Shown here: positions 6,836 through 15,076 of the stretch, one piece after another
Position numbering within the stretch: the stretch's first letter is position 1
How the letters are laid out: each line of letters opens with the position of its first letter
Source of the DNA: a virus
Reading direction: 5' to 3' (one strand)
Length of the DNA: 42,111 nucleotides
IMG/VR virus record: IMGVR_UViG_3300015076_000006
Coordinates: 1-42,111 of that record
Translations under genes and position numbers: made by a program
The notes under the pieces: generated by a model
Told to the model about the DNA's origin: nothing
Databases searched by the model: none
Seen by the model: the letters and a program-made list of their open reading frames with translations, nothing else

Positions 6836-7018
6836 TTACTGCTTCGTCTGGCCTTCGCTATCGAGCATGGTTTTGTGGATGATCAGGCCCGCAATCAGCC
6901 CATCCGCCTTTTCGGGGCCATGCAAGTTGTAATAGGTCGTGAAGGCCTGAACCACGGGCCAGACTTGCAGCAGGTTATCAAGATGGGCTTGGGTTTTGGA
7001 CTGCTCGGCTTCGGTCAT
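6836..7018 (-). CDS. Small hypothetical protein (60 aa)
   Basis: An acidic helical protein (MTEAEQSKTQAHLDNLLQVW) with a C-terminal part containing PEKADGLIAGLIIHKTML. The start overlaps the spanin gene by ATGA. No membrane segment and no family. It lies between the lysis genes and the HExxH protein, so its role is open. Confidence 0.6.
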   Translation of the reverse strand: MTEAEQSKTQAHLDNLLQVWPVVQAFTTYYNLHGPEKADGLIAGLIIHKTMLDSEGQTKQ

Positions 7019-7239
7019 TTGCAGTATGCCGCCCGCGATGCATTTGACCGCTTCACCTGCGCCACGGTTTCAGGCGTGTCGTGCTTGCCTGCATAGGTGA
7101 TGGCCTGCCATTGCGTGCAGACAAGGGGCGAGTTACCTGTCCCTGTCATAGATGTCAGGCGTGTCGATTGGCAGCCGCCCAGCAGCAGCGCCAGCATTGG
7201 CAGCATCTTCAGTGCGTTTGATGTCAGCATTTTGTGCAT
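7015..7239 (-). CDS. o-spanin (Rz1-like outer-membrane lipoprotein)
   Basis: An N-terminal signal with lipobox (LALLLGGC, Cys23) marks an outer-membrane lipoprotein. The mature part is short with a Cys pair and an end like CTQWQAITYAGKHDTPETV, typical of alphaproteobacterial phage spanins. It overlaps the 3' part of the upstream i-spanin gene in another frame by 107 bp, the usual Rz/Rz1 arrangement. Together the pair joins the inner and outer membranes in the last step of lysis. ATG at 7239 or 7230 are both possible. Confidence 0.82.
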   Translation of the reverse strand: MHKMLTSNALKMLPMLALLLGGCQSTRLTSMTGTGNSPLVCTQWQAITYAGKHDTPETVAQVKRSNASRAAYCK

Positions 7240-7372
7240 CCACTTGGCTTGCGTCTGCGCCCGCTTGGCGCTCTGCCTGCACCGCAGCGGTTTGGGAGCG
7301 GTTCAAATAAAACCGCAAACCCCAAACCGCCAGCGGAACGAAGGCGGCAACAGTTGTTAGGATTGCCCACAT
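7133..7372 (-). CDS. i-spanin (Rz-like)
   Basis: The N-terminus carries one membrane segment (residues 2-21, ILTTVAAFVPLAVWGLRFYL), followed by a helical, Ala/Gln-rich periplasmic domain suited to a coiled coil (AERQAGADASQVDAQNADIK). It overlaps the o-spanin gene in a different frame. Length (79 aa) is short for an Rz protein but within the range of small phage spanins. Assignment is from architecture and neighbour, not sequence identity. Confidence 0.75.
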   Translation of the reverse strand: MWAILTTVAAFVPLAVWGLRFYLNRSQTAAVQAERQAGADASQVDAQNADIKRTEDAANAGAAAGRLPIDTPDIYDRDR

Positions 7373-7373
7373 T

Positions 7374-7451
7374 TCACGGATCGCTAAAAATGAGCATCAG
7401 CAAAACGATAAGGACAGCACCCAGTCCTGCGCCTAACAAAAGCGCCATCAT
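7374..7451 (-). CDS. Tiny single-pass membrane peptide (25 aa)
   Basis: The peptide is almost entirely one membrane helix (LLLGAGLGAVLIVLLMLIF). It starts in an ATGA overlap with the endolysin gene and ends 1 bp from the i-spanin ATG. Its place between endolysin/holin and spanins makes it a candidate lysis modulator (antiholin or holin partner), though such a short frame could be incidental. Confidence 0.45.
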   Translation of the reverse strand: MMALLLGAGLGAVLIVLLMLIFSDP

Positions 7452-7762
7452 GTGCGCGGAGCTGCATAAGCCAAGGCGGCGTCATGCAAGCCTTGGCTTA
7501 CTTGATCAAGCGTGGGCTTCAGACTTGGCTTGAATGCCTCTGCGGCGGGAATGATGTCATCGGCAACGACGGCCACAACTCCGGCAGCGGTTCCGGTGGG
7601 CAAGAATGCCTGAATCAGCATCCCAACAGCAAGTGCACCAGCGGCAATCATGCCAAAGGTGCCGTATTCAGCAGTGACTTTTGGCAGCAACGCACCGTAA
7701 CCGCCGATCATGGCGATAATGGAGGCAATGTTAATCGTATTATGAGAGGGGGCAACAGACAT
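7448..7762 (-). CDS. Nested holin-like protein from internal start in the endolysin gene
   Basis: An in-frame ATG at 7762 (MSVAPSHNTINIASIIAM) is preceded by an AAGGAG Shine-Dalgarno about 9 bases upstream, which is better than the ribosome binding site of the full gene. The 104-aa product has one or two hydrophobic segments in the first 60 residues and an amphipathic tail, compatible with a holin. It is in the same frame as the endolysin, so the full-length protein carries it as a C-terminal domain. Independent translation is inferred, not shown. Confidence 0.6.
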   Translation of the reverse strand: MSVAPSHNTINIASIIAMIGGYGALLPKVTAEYGTFGMIAAGALAVGMLIQAFLPTGTAAGVVAVVADDIIPAAEAFKPSLKPTLDQVSQGLHDAALAYAAPRT

Positions 7763-8296
7763 GATAGAAACTCCTTTTGGGGGTTGGGTTGGTTTAAGAA
7801 TTGCGGGCTTTGAAACGGGCACCGCCAAGCCCGGCACGCGGGCCGCTTGGAAGTGCATTCTGTCATTGGGCAGGTTCTCCCAGCCCTCATTGGCGAAGGC
7901 TTGGATGACTTGGGGAACGAATGTGTGGTTGTGCGTTCCCATCGGGAAGCGTTCGGGAGCCAGATCAATCGCGCAGCCATATGAATGCATCGAGAGATGG
8001 CTTGAGCCGCGCATCAGGCGGAAGTTGTAGGAGCCGCCGAAGATCGAGACGCCCCAGCGGTCTATTGTAGCCTGATCGTGCTTGGCGGCTTCCCAAATGG
8101 CGGCAAACACCCGTCCAAGGCTATCGGCGCATTTCCGGTGAATCTTGACACTCAGAACGGGCCTGCCCGCATAGTACATCTTGAAAGGCGGCGAGACGTG
8201 TACGAGGTTCGCCGCCTCCCAAGCCGGATTGGAGCGCCCTACAGCGCCCCTAGGATCGCCGTAGAACGCATCGCAGTCTTTTTGCAGCGGCCACAT
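7448..8296 (-). CDS. M15 peptidase endolysin with C-terminal membrane domain
   Basis: The N-terminal 155 residues form a D-Ala-D-Ala carboxypeptidase/VanY-type M15 domain. The metal ligands are H104 (SLHSYGCAIDL context), D111 and H148 (DRMHFQ), matching the HxxxxxxD...H pattern. It should cut peptide bridges of the cell wall. A Pro/Lys linker (about 160-178) leads to a 104-residue C-terminal part with one or two membrane segments (IASIIAMIGGYGALL and GMIAAGALAVGMLIQAFL). That tail has its own start site (7762). Either one fused, membrane-tethered protein or two products are made. Confidence 0.85.
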   Translation of the reverse strand: MWPLQKDCDAFYGDPRGAVGRSNPAWEAANLVHVSPPFKMYYAGRPVLSVKIHRKCADSLGRVFAAIWEAAKHDQATIDRWGVSIFGGSYNFRLMRGSSHLSMHSYGCAIDLAPERFPMGTHNHTFVPQVIQAFANEGWENLPNDRMHFQAARVPGLAVPVSKPAILKPTQPPKGVSIMSVAPSHNTINIASIIAMIGGYGALLPKVTAEYGTFGMIAAGALAVGMLIQAFLPTGTAAGVVAVVADDIIPAAEAFKPSLKPTLDQVSQGLHDAALAYAAPRT

Positions 8297-8299
8297 TGG

Positions 8300-8575
8300 T
8301 TAGGCTACCGGGGCTACTGGCGCGGCTTCTGGGCCAGCCAGAGCGGTCACAAGTTGTTCCGCCTTGGCCACTACATCGGCAGGCAGGGCATTGGCCACTT
8401 GGCCTTGCAGGGTTCCAACCTGAGATTTTAGATCGGTGATTTCAGCATCCTTGGCCACATTTGCGGCAAGGGCAGCATCGAGACGTGCAGCAGTAAGCAT
8501 GTATTTATACTCCAAGTTTTTGATGTACCGCGCTTGATGACGGTGACGGTGGAACCGTTCGAGAAGGTGTTTCAT
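8300..8575 (-). CDS. Small coiled-coil protein (91 aa)
   Basis: The N-terminus is strongly basic and His-rich (LLERFHRHRHQARYIKNLEY), the middle is a probable coiled coil (LDAALAANVAKDAEITDLKS) and the end is Ala/Pro-rich (GPEAAPVAPVA). There is no membrane segment. It sits between the protease and the endolysin with a few bases on each side. Not recognised as a family; it may be a structural or lysis-associated accessory. Confidence 0.65.
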   Translation of the reverse strand: MKHLLERFHRHRHQARYIKNLEYKYMLTAARLDAALAANVAKDAEITDLKSQVGTLQGQVANALPADVVAKAEQLVTALAGPEAAPVAPVA

Positions 8576-8582
8576 TGGTGGC

Positions 8583-9341
8583 CTATGCTGCCACTGAGAG
8601 GTTCAGGGCCTTCAATAGGTCAAGAACGTTCTGTACTGGGGAAGCCAAGTAAGGGCCGCCGGGCCTAGCCCAATTAGTGAGGCCAATAAGTTCGCCAGAG
8701 TCATTGAACAAGCCGCCGCCTGAGGAACCGGGGGCCATGAGGCAATCAAACACAATGACAGTGACATCGCCCCTGTTGTTGGCAAACACATACTGAGGCT
8801 TGATAACGTTGCCTTGGGCCACTGCCCCAAGAAGCATCAGGGGGTTTCCCACAGTGAAGACAGGGGCACCAAAAGTAGTAAGGGTGCTGCTGATCTTTAC
8901 TTGGTTGGTGAAAGGAGAGGCCGCTATGCTGTGAAGGATTGCAACGTCACCGGGGTATGAAGCCCCGACAACCTCTGTGCTGTACTTTTGACTGCCTGTG
9001 ACATTGCCCTGATCATCAAAATTCCAGATGGTGATCTCAATAGGCTTGAAGTAAGTTCTATGGCCCTTCACTACCGAGCCATCGGGGCGGGTGACATCAA
9101 ACCAGTCTGTCGTTACGGCATCATCAGCGCAGTGCGCGGCTGTGACTACAAGCCCCTGCTGCTTGTCAATGACTGTGCCTGAGCAGTAGTCCCCCACTTG
9201 AACCAGAGTTGTGTTGGCTTGGTTGTGGGCTTCCTTGAGAGACCAGGCATTCGCCGGGGCGGTCAAAATGTAAATGAAGGCGACTGCAATGCAGATCACA
9301 GCGGCCCACATGCCGTATAGGATTTTGGCAGGTGTATCCAT
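8583..9341 (-). CDS. Membrane-anchored trypsin-like serine protease
   Basis: A chymotrypsin-fold protease with a full triad: His70 in TAAHC, Asp132 in PGDVAI and Ser207 in the GSSGGG loop. Before it comes an N-terminal hydrophobic segment (about 9-30, MWAAVICIAVAFIYILT), which may be a cleavable signal or an anchor. Cys53/Cys71 could form a disulfide near the His. The predicted site is the periplasm. No other phage protein here has an obvious long cleavable target. Proteases of this fold are uncommon in phage lysis modules. Length (252 aa) fits the fold. Confidence 0.85.
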   Translation of the reverse strand: MDTPAKILYGMWAAVICIAVAFIYILTAPANAWSLKEAHNQANTTLVQVGDYCSGTVIDKQQGLVVTAAHCADDAVTTDWFDVTRPDGSVVKGHRTYFKPIEITIWNFDDQGNVTGSQKYSTEVVGASYPGDVAILHSIAASPFTNQVKISSTLTTFGAPVFTVGNPLMLLGAVAQGNVIKPQYVFANNRGDVTVIVFDCLMAPGSSGGGLFNDSGELIGLTNWARPGGPYLASPVQNVLDLLKALNLSVAA

Positions 9342-9354
9342 GGTTTCGGCTTCC

Positions 9355-9621
9355 TTATTTTTGAAGAAAGTACAGCAAGAATTTGTGCATCACTGCGCCC
9401 ATCGCGCCCGCAATGACGCCGATGGTGGCCAGCACGCGCCAGCCGCCCTTGACTTGGTTTAGGATTGTGGAAAACTCATCCAGCTTCACGTCGATCTTTC
9501 TGAACTGATCTTCGGTTCGGTTGGCGTGATTGATGCGTTGCTGCTCGGCCTGCCGCTGGCCTTCCTGCAAAGCGCCAATGGCTTGGGAGATTTCGTTGAG
9601 CTGGCCTGATTGGTCGGGCAT
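9355..9621 (-). CDS. XhlA-like/DUF1515-like membrane protein, possible holin or anchor
   Basis: The 88-aa protein (ATG at 9621, six bases from the upstream stop; TTG at 9636 is the alternative) begins with a long coiled coil (ISQAIGALQEGQRQAEQQR, then RTEDQFRKIDVKLDEFSTIL) and ends with a single C-terminal membrane segment (about 65-83). This is the layout of XhlA-type hemolysin/holin accessories. It lies directly upstream of the protease and lysis genes, so a lysis role is likely. Confidence 0.65.
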   Translation of the reverse strand: MPDQSGQLNEISQAIGALQEGQRQAEQQRINHANRTEDQFRKIDVKLDEFSTILNQVKGGWRVLATIGVIAGAMGAVMHKFLLYFLQK

Positions 9622-9626
9622 GGTTA

Positions 9627-10961
9627 TTAATCCCAAGCCGCACTGATGGAACCAGCATCAAAAGTGCCCGCCCCCATGAGGAGGCGAATGGTTGTTACCG
9701 CAGCCCCCAAAGAGACGGTTCCAGCAGTAGAATATATTATATTGCCAACCGGATCAGCGATGCCGCCCGAAATTGACCAGTTATTGCCACCTGTGTGAAT
9801 GAGCGTAAGAACCCCGCTATGCAATGATGATGCGGCGGCGGTGCTGCTTAATTGGAATGAAGTAGTGGCTGGGGTTGATGTGGTTATGTTTGTGCTTGCG
9901 CTTCCAACAGCCATGGAAGCGTAATTCGTTGACACAATACCGCCGCCAGTACCGAGACGGAGCGTGAGATTACCTGCCGCGCTTCCACTAACGCCATTGA
10001 GAGCAACAAAAATGCGCGTTGGTGTGCCTGTCACTGTTATGTCAACAGTCGTGCCGCTGGTTGTGACGTTAGAAAGAGATTTGCCAACCGAAATGGCACC
10101 TCCACTCGCGGGGAATATCGTCACCTGCATATTCGCCGTGGTGAGAGCGTCAACGATTGCAAAATCACCAGCAGCGACTTGGTAGTTACTGCCGCCCGTG
10201 TTCATCACCATTGATGTGCCGTTGTAGGTTATTAGTGGGGTTCCGGTGAACAGCACATAACGCTTTTCGCCCGCTTGATGCGCTGTGCCAAAGCTCGTTA
10301 TGCCAGTGTTGCCCGTGACATTCACATCGTTGCCGTCGGCATTCGTCCAAATGTCAGTTGTGGCCGCTGCCGCCACGTTAGCGCCTTTGGCTTCGCGGAA
10401 ATCCTTGCCCGACATGATGAGCGCAGATGTAGCCGTGCCGCCCGTGAATGCGCTGGCCTGTGGGGTTAGAAGCCTGACATTCGTGCCGTCGTAATAGCCC
10501 CGATTGAGAACGCCAGAAACACCCGTTGCGCCCGCTGCCAATGCGGCACCCGTCGATGAAACAATGGTTTTAGCGCCGATACCATCTTTGTTGATCGTTG
10601 GCGTTGCGCTGGTATTGGCACCCCCGCTAATCCACTCAAAGGTTTCTTTTGTCACCCACGCCACAGAGGCTGGCGACATAGCGATGGTGATTGCGTCAAC
10701 CGTGCCAGCAACACTGGCCGCTTTCGAGATAATCTCCTGCTGTAACTGCTTGACGGTTGCGGGGTGAGCGACCGCCGTGCCATCGCCTGACAGCGTTTGC
10801 AGCCCTGTCATAGCCAACTTGCCGTCAAGATTGACCTTGCCGTTAATGCCCGTCACGGCATTATTGGTTTCGTCATTTACTTGCTGTGAGACAAGCGCAG
10901 CCGAATTTGCTATGAGAGTTCCAGGGGTTCTCGTGAAGTTACCGCCGCCGTCGAAAGGCAT
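9627..10961 (-). CDS. Tail fibre protein
   Basis: A 444-aa beta-rich, Gly/Ser/Thr-rich protein. The N-terminus (FTRTPGTLIANSAALVSQQV, with NGKVNLDGKLAMTGLQTLSG) has the phage tail-fibre head pattern of a short virion-attachment domain and a repeat-rich stem. The C-terminal 200 residues are Gly/Thr-rich beta strands ending in GAGTFDAGSISAAWD, a probable receptor-binding tip. No enzyme motif is visible. It is the last structural gene before the lysis module. Confidence 0.8.
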   Translation of the reverse strand: MPFDGGGNFTRTPGTLIANSAALVSQQVNDETNNAVTGINGKVNLDGKLAMTGLQTLSGDGTAVAHPATVKQLQQEIISKAASVAGTVDAITIAMSPASVAWVTKETFEWISGGANTSATPTINKDGIGAKTIVSSTGAALAAGATGVSGVLNRGYYDGTNVRLLTPQASAFTGGTATSALIMSGKDFREAKGANVAAAATTDIWTNADGNDVNVTGNTGITSFGTAHQAGEKRYVLFTGTPLITYNGTSMVMNTGGSNYQVAAGDFAIVDALTTANMQVTIFPASGGAISVGKSLSNVTTSGTTVDITVTGTPTRIFVALNGVSGSAAGNLTLRLGTGGGIVSTNYASMAVGSASTNITTSTPATTSFQLSSTAAASSLHSGVLTLIHTGGNNWSISGGIADPVGNIIYSTAGTVSLGAAVTTIRLLMGAGTFDAGSISAAWD

Positions 10962-10974
10962 GAGTGCATTCCTT

Positions 10975-11184
10975 ATGAAAATACTGCAATTGATTGGATG
11001 GGCAGCGCTTAGCTACGCATGGTGGTGGGCCGCGCAGACGTATCACTGGGCGGACGGCAAAGAGCCTTGGATTAATATCGCGGTGGCGATCTTGTTCGGA
11101 TTTTGCAGCGTCTATTGGCTGCTGGTTATTGTGCTGGAGTGGCCATGGAAGCTGTTGCGGCTCGTCCGGCGAGTAAGGCTTTAA
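10975..11184 (+). CDS. Antisense-oriented small membrane protein (69 aa)
   Basis: A rightward frame in the otherwise leftward virion block, with ATG at 10975 just 13 bp from the divergent fibre start. The protein has two hydrophobic segments (about 4-22 and 34-52) with many Trp and Tyr residues (ALSYAWWWAAQTYHWADG) and a basic tail (RLVRRVRL). It fills a 165-bp gap of the leftward strand and overlaps the 3' end of the 650-aa gene by 59 bp. The ribosome binding site is weak. A holin or moron-type gene is possible. Confidence 0.5.
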   Translation: MKILQLIGWAALSYAWWWAAQTYHWADGKEPWINIAVAILFGFCSVYWLLVIVLEWPWKLLRLVRRVRL

Positions 11185-13078
11185 TCCATTCTTTGTCGTT
11201 GAATGGAATGCGGGTTGAGGCATTTCGAACGGGTAACGTATTTCCCAAGAGCTTTTTAGCGAGCAATGAGCGCACCGCCGAGTTTTTACCCGTCAGAAAA
11301 TTAGCGCCGCCACGGATGCCGAGTCTAAGCAGGCCAGACGGGCCAGACAAAATAGCGTGTGCCAAATCAGTTGGCGAAACCGCAGACATGCCAGCATCAT
11401 TGATGAGGTTCATATCTGTTTTTGAACCGCCAAGTGCACGCTGCATAGTGGCGTTCATAGTATTTTCGCGGGCCAATTGACGGGCAAGCAATGCAGGGTC
11501 TTTAGCCATCGCGCCAAATTCTGTTGCATATTTATCTGAAAGCAATGGGCGAACTGCGTTTGAAGAAATTGGCGAATTCTCAAGCCGTGCCAAGAGCGGA
11601 TCAGCATAACCCGATTTATAGGACATCTGCGAAACGGGGTCTTTAGTCATGGCTTGATATGCAGAAACACTATCCGCAGCGCGAGTGCTTCCGCGTGCTC
11701 CTTGTGCTCCTGTATCAACGGCTTCAATCGGGCGCGACATTTGGGAGAATGTACTATTTGCAGCGCGGTAGGAGGGCGACGCGTCGGCAAGCGCCGCATC
11801 GAGTTGGTTATAAACTTGCTTCAATGCACCCGCTTGTTCGCCCTTGCCGCTGTCATAAAGGCTTGCAATCTTGTCGCGCAAATCGCCCTTTTGTGAAAGA
11901 ATGCGTCCAAAATCGCTGCGTGACGTAATCCCGTCTTTCGCCGTACCGCTTGCAAGCTGGTTGCGCAAACTACGCAATGCGCCTTCTGTGCTGTCCGGCG
12001 AAATCCCAACGTCGTATTTTGTAGTTGGCCCAACAAGTTCATCAATCTTGTTAATTGCCCCGCTCAAATCAACGGGGCCTCCATCGGCGCGCGAAGCGGT
12101 ATAAAGACTATCTGCGACCATCTTACGTAGGCCCGTAAGACCGGACGCCATTTTTTGCGAAGTGCCATCAGCGCCAAGCCCGGTTTTGACAAAATCTCCC
12201 ACGCGACTAGCCTGCCCCGCTTGGCGGTTCGCCAGGGTTTCCGCAATTGTCTGCTGCATGTCGTTTGGAGAACGGGCCACGGACGCCAGCAACTCTTGTC
12301 CGCGCTGTCCCATTGCATCAGCAGTTGTAAAGCCCGGTTGGCCTTCTGTAATGGCGGCCCGCAGCGATGCGGCAAGTTCAGCAGGGGTTTGCCCGGAACG
12401 TGCAATGGCCTTATTGAAAATTGTATCAGCCATATCGGTCGGGTTGAAATAACCATAAGCAGGCGCGGCAACAGTCTTTGCAACGCCGGGGCCATAAGCG
12501 GCGACAGGCTTGGCCACCAGATTAACCGGATTGCTATATTCCGCCGCTGTGCCGAGCGCATCGGCAGCACGCACCATGCCCATGGCGTCTGCACCTTTAG
12601 CTACCATCCCAAGGCCGGGCGAGAAGGCTAGAGCCGCATCAAACGGATGTGTGGCAATCGTGTTCCATGCGCGGGTTGGCGTTCCCAGCTTATCGCTCAG
12701 CATCTGTGTAGCTGCATTATAGGCCGCATTGGGGTCTTGAGCGATGCCTTTAGCCAGCCCGTAAATGTCCTTCATATTTGATACAACAGGCCCCATAGGC
12801 CCCAAGGGCATTGGGCCAATTGGTGTGGGAACCGTGTCAAACAAATGCCCAGCTTGGTTATAAGCACCCTGTGCTGCGCCCTGTGCACCATGCCAAGCAT
12901 TTGGCAGGAAGTCCGTAACTGGCGTGTACCAAGGCACGGCGGGGCTATCAGGGGTTAGGCTGCTTGTGTCGAGAGGATGGCGGATGGGATCAATTGGCGC
13001 AGCATCGTTCCCCACAACTGGCGCACTTTGCCATGCGTTGCCCGCAACAACGGGAGCGTTTTGCCACGCGTTAGCCAT
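11126..13078 (-). CDS. Internal virion/DNA-ejection protein candidate (650 aa)
   Basis: A large, mainly helical, Ala-rich protein. The first residues contain a short repeat (AWQNAPVV then AWQSAPVV), followed by a Pro/Gly-rich region and helical segments rich in Ala, Gln and Ser (SLYTASRADGGPVDLSGAIN). Two genes follow the same style upstream, and by position between tail hub and fibre such proteins are typical of podovirus internal virion (ejection) proteins. There is no enzymatic motif. Its start overlaps the previous gene stop by one base. Confidence 0.65.
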   Translation of the reverse strand: MANAWQNAPVVAGNAWQSAPVVGNDAAPIDPIRHPLDTSSLTPDSPAVPWYTPVTDFLPNAWHGAQGAAQGAYNQAGHLFDTVPTPIGPMPLGPMGPVVSNMKDIYGLAKGIAQDPNAAYNAATQMLSDKLGTPTRAWNTIATHPFDAALAFSPGLGMVAKGADAMGMVRAADALGTAAEYSNPVNLVAKPVAAYGPGVAKTVAAPAYGYFNPTDMADTIFNKAIARSGQTPAELAASLRAAITEGQPGFTTADAMGQRGQELLASVARSPNDMQQTIAETLANRQAGQASRVGDFVKTGLGADGTSQKMASGLTGLRKMVADSLYTASRADGGPVDLSGAINKIDELVGPTTKYDVGISPDSTEGALRSLRNQLASGTAKDGITSRSDFGRILSQKGDLRDKIASLYDSGKGEQAGALKQVYNQLDAALADASPSYRAANSTFSQMSRPIEAVDTGAQGARGSTRAADSVSAYQAMTKDPVSQMSYKSGYADPLLARLENSPISSNAVRPLLSDKYATEFGAMAKDPALLARQLARENTMNATMQRALGGSKTDMNLINDAGMSAVSPTDLAHAILSGPSGLLRLGIRGGANFLTGKNSAVRSLLAKKLLGNTLPVRNASTRIPFNDKEWIKALLAGRAATASMATPAQ

Positions 13079-15075
13079 TAGGGCTTTTTCCTGATTTGGC
13101 CGTCAGGGCCTTTGAATGTAGTACCGCTTGGAAGCGCATTATATCCTGCATCGTCATTGATTGTTACGGGGCCTTGACTTGCGGGGCCTGTTGAAGGTTC
13201 ATTTGGAACACCACCACCAACATCAAGACCACGAGCCGCCAAAACAGCTTCCGACCTTGGCGTAAGAAATCTAAAATTAAGTGGTTTGCCCATAGCTGAC
13301 TGATACTGATTTTTAACCGTATCAATACGCGAGGCGAGCAACTTGGTTGCCGTTTCAACCGCGCCCTTTATTTGAGCGGGCGAACTGTTCTGGTCAAAAT
13401 TGCTTTCCCATTCATTGATGGAATTAACATCGGTTGCGCCAACGCCCTTAAACACCTTAGCCAATTCAGCAGCCACAGCCTTTTTGGCTGTCAAGAAATT
13501 GGAGACAGACGCTTGGCCAGTTTGGGTTTTAAGAGCATTTTCCACACGGTTCTTTATTGGATAGTCACCATTATCCAGCGCATCAGCCGCATTTAATAAC
13601 GCGTCCATATGCTGAATGACAAGGTTGGATGACATAAGGGCTTGCGAGAGGTTCCCAGAGGTGAGCGAGTTTTTGAATGCTTGCCTTGATTTGAATTGAG
13701 ACAAATCAAATGTTGGATCGGCTTGTGTCGCAAGGTTGACAAGCCTTTCACGTTCATTGCCGCGCAAGCTGGCAAACTTTGTCGGATCAAGTTTATAGTC
13801 AATCATGCCCTTGACCATGTTAGCATCATTGGGCGGCAATGCACTCAGGAATGCTTGCTGAGTTGTTGGGTCAACATTGCCTTGTGGGTCGGAAAGAACT
13901 GCGGGCAGATTATTTACATCTGATCCATTCGGGTCTTGCTTGTTTTTGAATTGCATGAATGTGCCAGTGTAGCCATTAGCTTTTGCATATTCATAGTTCT
14001 GTTGATCTGGCGTTGGCTTGCCGCCGCCCTCACCTTGATGAACAAGTTTCCAAGGTTGGGTTGGATCGGTTGCATCATAGGAATAACTATTGCCAGAATG
14101 CGGGTCAGTATAAATAGAGGGATTGTCCGGTGCCTTCGCATTCTTGAGTTGTTCCTGTGCCAAGCCCAATTGCGTCTGATACATCGGGTCGGATTGCTTT
14201 TGGAGCATGTCGAGACGTGAACGCAGCACGGCCTTGTCGCTTTCCGAAACCCATGGGTTATTCAAAACCTGCATAATCTGGGGGATCATCGCCGCATTAT
14301 TGCTGGCAGGCGTCATTGGCGCGGCGGCAGGCGTTGCGGACGCAGGAGAAGCGCCCCCCTTCGCAGCCGCCAGCCATTCAGCCTGAGAAGGCACACCATC
14401 GCCATCATTGGCTTGTGCTTGCGTAAATGTTCCATCATAGCCCGGAACTGAGATAGCAGGTTGACTATCCGAAGCTGGTGAGATGACGGGGGGGGGTGGC
14501 GGTGCGGTAACTGCCGTCTGTGTGGGTGCCGGGGTAAACGGTGCACCACCGGGAATTGTCCCGCCCATCATGCCGCCATAAGGCAATGAGGCCTGCGCGG
14601 ATGGGATTGATGGTGGAATGGGGTTTGCAACCGTCGGGTCTATGGGCTGGGTTGTGACTTGGTTGGGTGCGCCCGTGTTCACAACCTGCCCCGTGGTTTG
14701 CCCACTAGCTTGGTTAGGGGGCGAATACACAGCGAGTTGAGGTGTCTGGCCTGTGGATATGCCCGATTTGATTGCAGCCCCCACGGCGTCATTTGTGGGC
14801 GGCGCGGTCATGCCGGGCGCGGCAGGTGGTTGGCTCAGGAGGTTCGATAGATTATCAACGGCAGATCGGCCATAGGCGTTTCCGGCCTGTTCGGCCTGAT
14901 CTGTCCGATAGTTGGAAAAGCCCGCCCCCAGACCCCTGAAAATGTCGCCAATACCCTGCCCGATGGAAGGCGTGCCCCAACCGATACGCTGGGCAATCGC
15001 GTTCGCACGCGCACGCCTGTCGGCCAGCATCTGCGGGGTTTGTGTTGCGGGGTTGAAGGTGGGGAGAAAGCCCAT
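13078..15075 (-). CDS. Internal virion/DNA-ejection protein candidate (665 aa)
   Basis: The N-terminal half is disordered and Pro/Ala/Gln-rich (LSQPPAAPGMTAPPTND and a PPPPPV run), with GLGAGFSNYRTDQAEQAG near the start. The C-terminal half is helical (TKLLASRIDTVKNQYQSAMG) and ends with a short beta/Gly segment. No catalytic residues are evident. It lies between the S74-bearing gene and the 650-aa gene, as in podovirus ejection protein cassettes. Function inferred from position. Confidence 0.6.
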   Translation of the reverse strand: MGFLPTFNPATQTPQMLADRRARANAIAQRIGWGTPSIGQGIGDIFRGLGAGFSNYRTDQAEQAGNAYGRSAVDNLSNLLSQPPAAPGMTAPPTNDAVGAAIKSGISTGQTPQLAVYSPPNQASGQTTGQVVNTGAPNQVTTQPIDPTVANPIPPSIPSAQASLPYGGMMGGTIPGGAPFTPAPTQTAVTAPPPPPVISPASDSQPAISVPGYDGTFTQAQANDGDGVPSQAEWLAAAKGGASPASATPAAAPMTPASNNAAMIPQIMQVLNNPWVSESDKAVLRSRLDMLQKQSDPMYQTQLGLAQEQLKNAKAPDNPSIYTDPHSGNSYSYDATDPTQPWKLVHQGEGGGKPTPDQQNYEYAKANGYTGTFMQFKNKQDPNGSDVNNLPAVLSDPQGNVDPTTQQAFLSALPPNDANMVKGMIDYKLDPTKFASLRGNERERLVNLATQADPTFDLSQFKSRQAFKNSLTSGNLSQALMSSNLVIQHMDALLNAADALDNGDYPIKNRVENALKTQTGQASVSNFLTAKKAVAAELAKVFKGVGATDVNSINEWESNFDQNSSPAQIKGAVETATKLLASRIDTVKNQYQSAMGKPLNFRFLTPRSEAVLAARGLDVGGGVPNEPSTGPASQGPVTINDDAGYNALPSGTTFKGPDGQIRKKP

Positions 15076-15076
15076 G

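Noticed and set aside
9627-10961. Diversity-generating retroelement on the tail fibre
   Set aside because: No reverse transcriptase gene and no template/variable repeat pair were seen.
10777-10974. Longer N-terminal form of the rightward membrane gene
   Set aside because: The upstream part runs antisense to the tail fibre gene and reads as a shadow of it; the membrane-protein part starts cleanly at ATG 10975.
12155-12631. 158-aa rightward open frame opposite the 650-aa gene
   Set aside because: Cys/Arg-rich shadow frame with no start signals.
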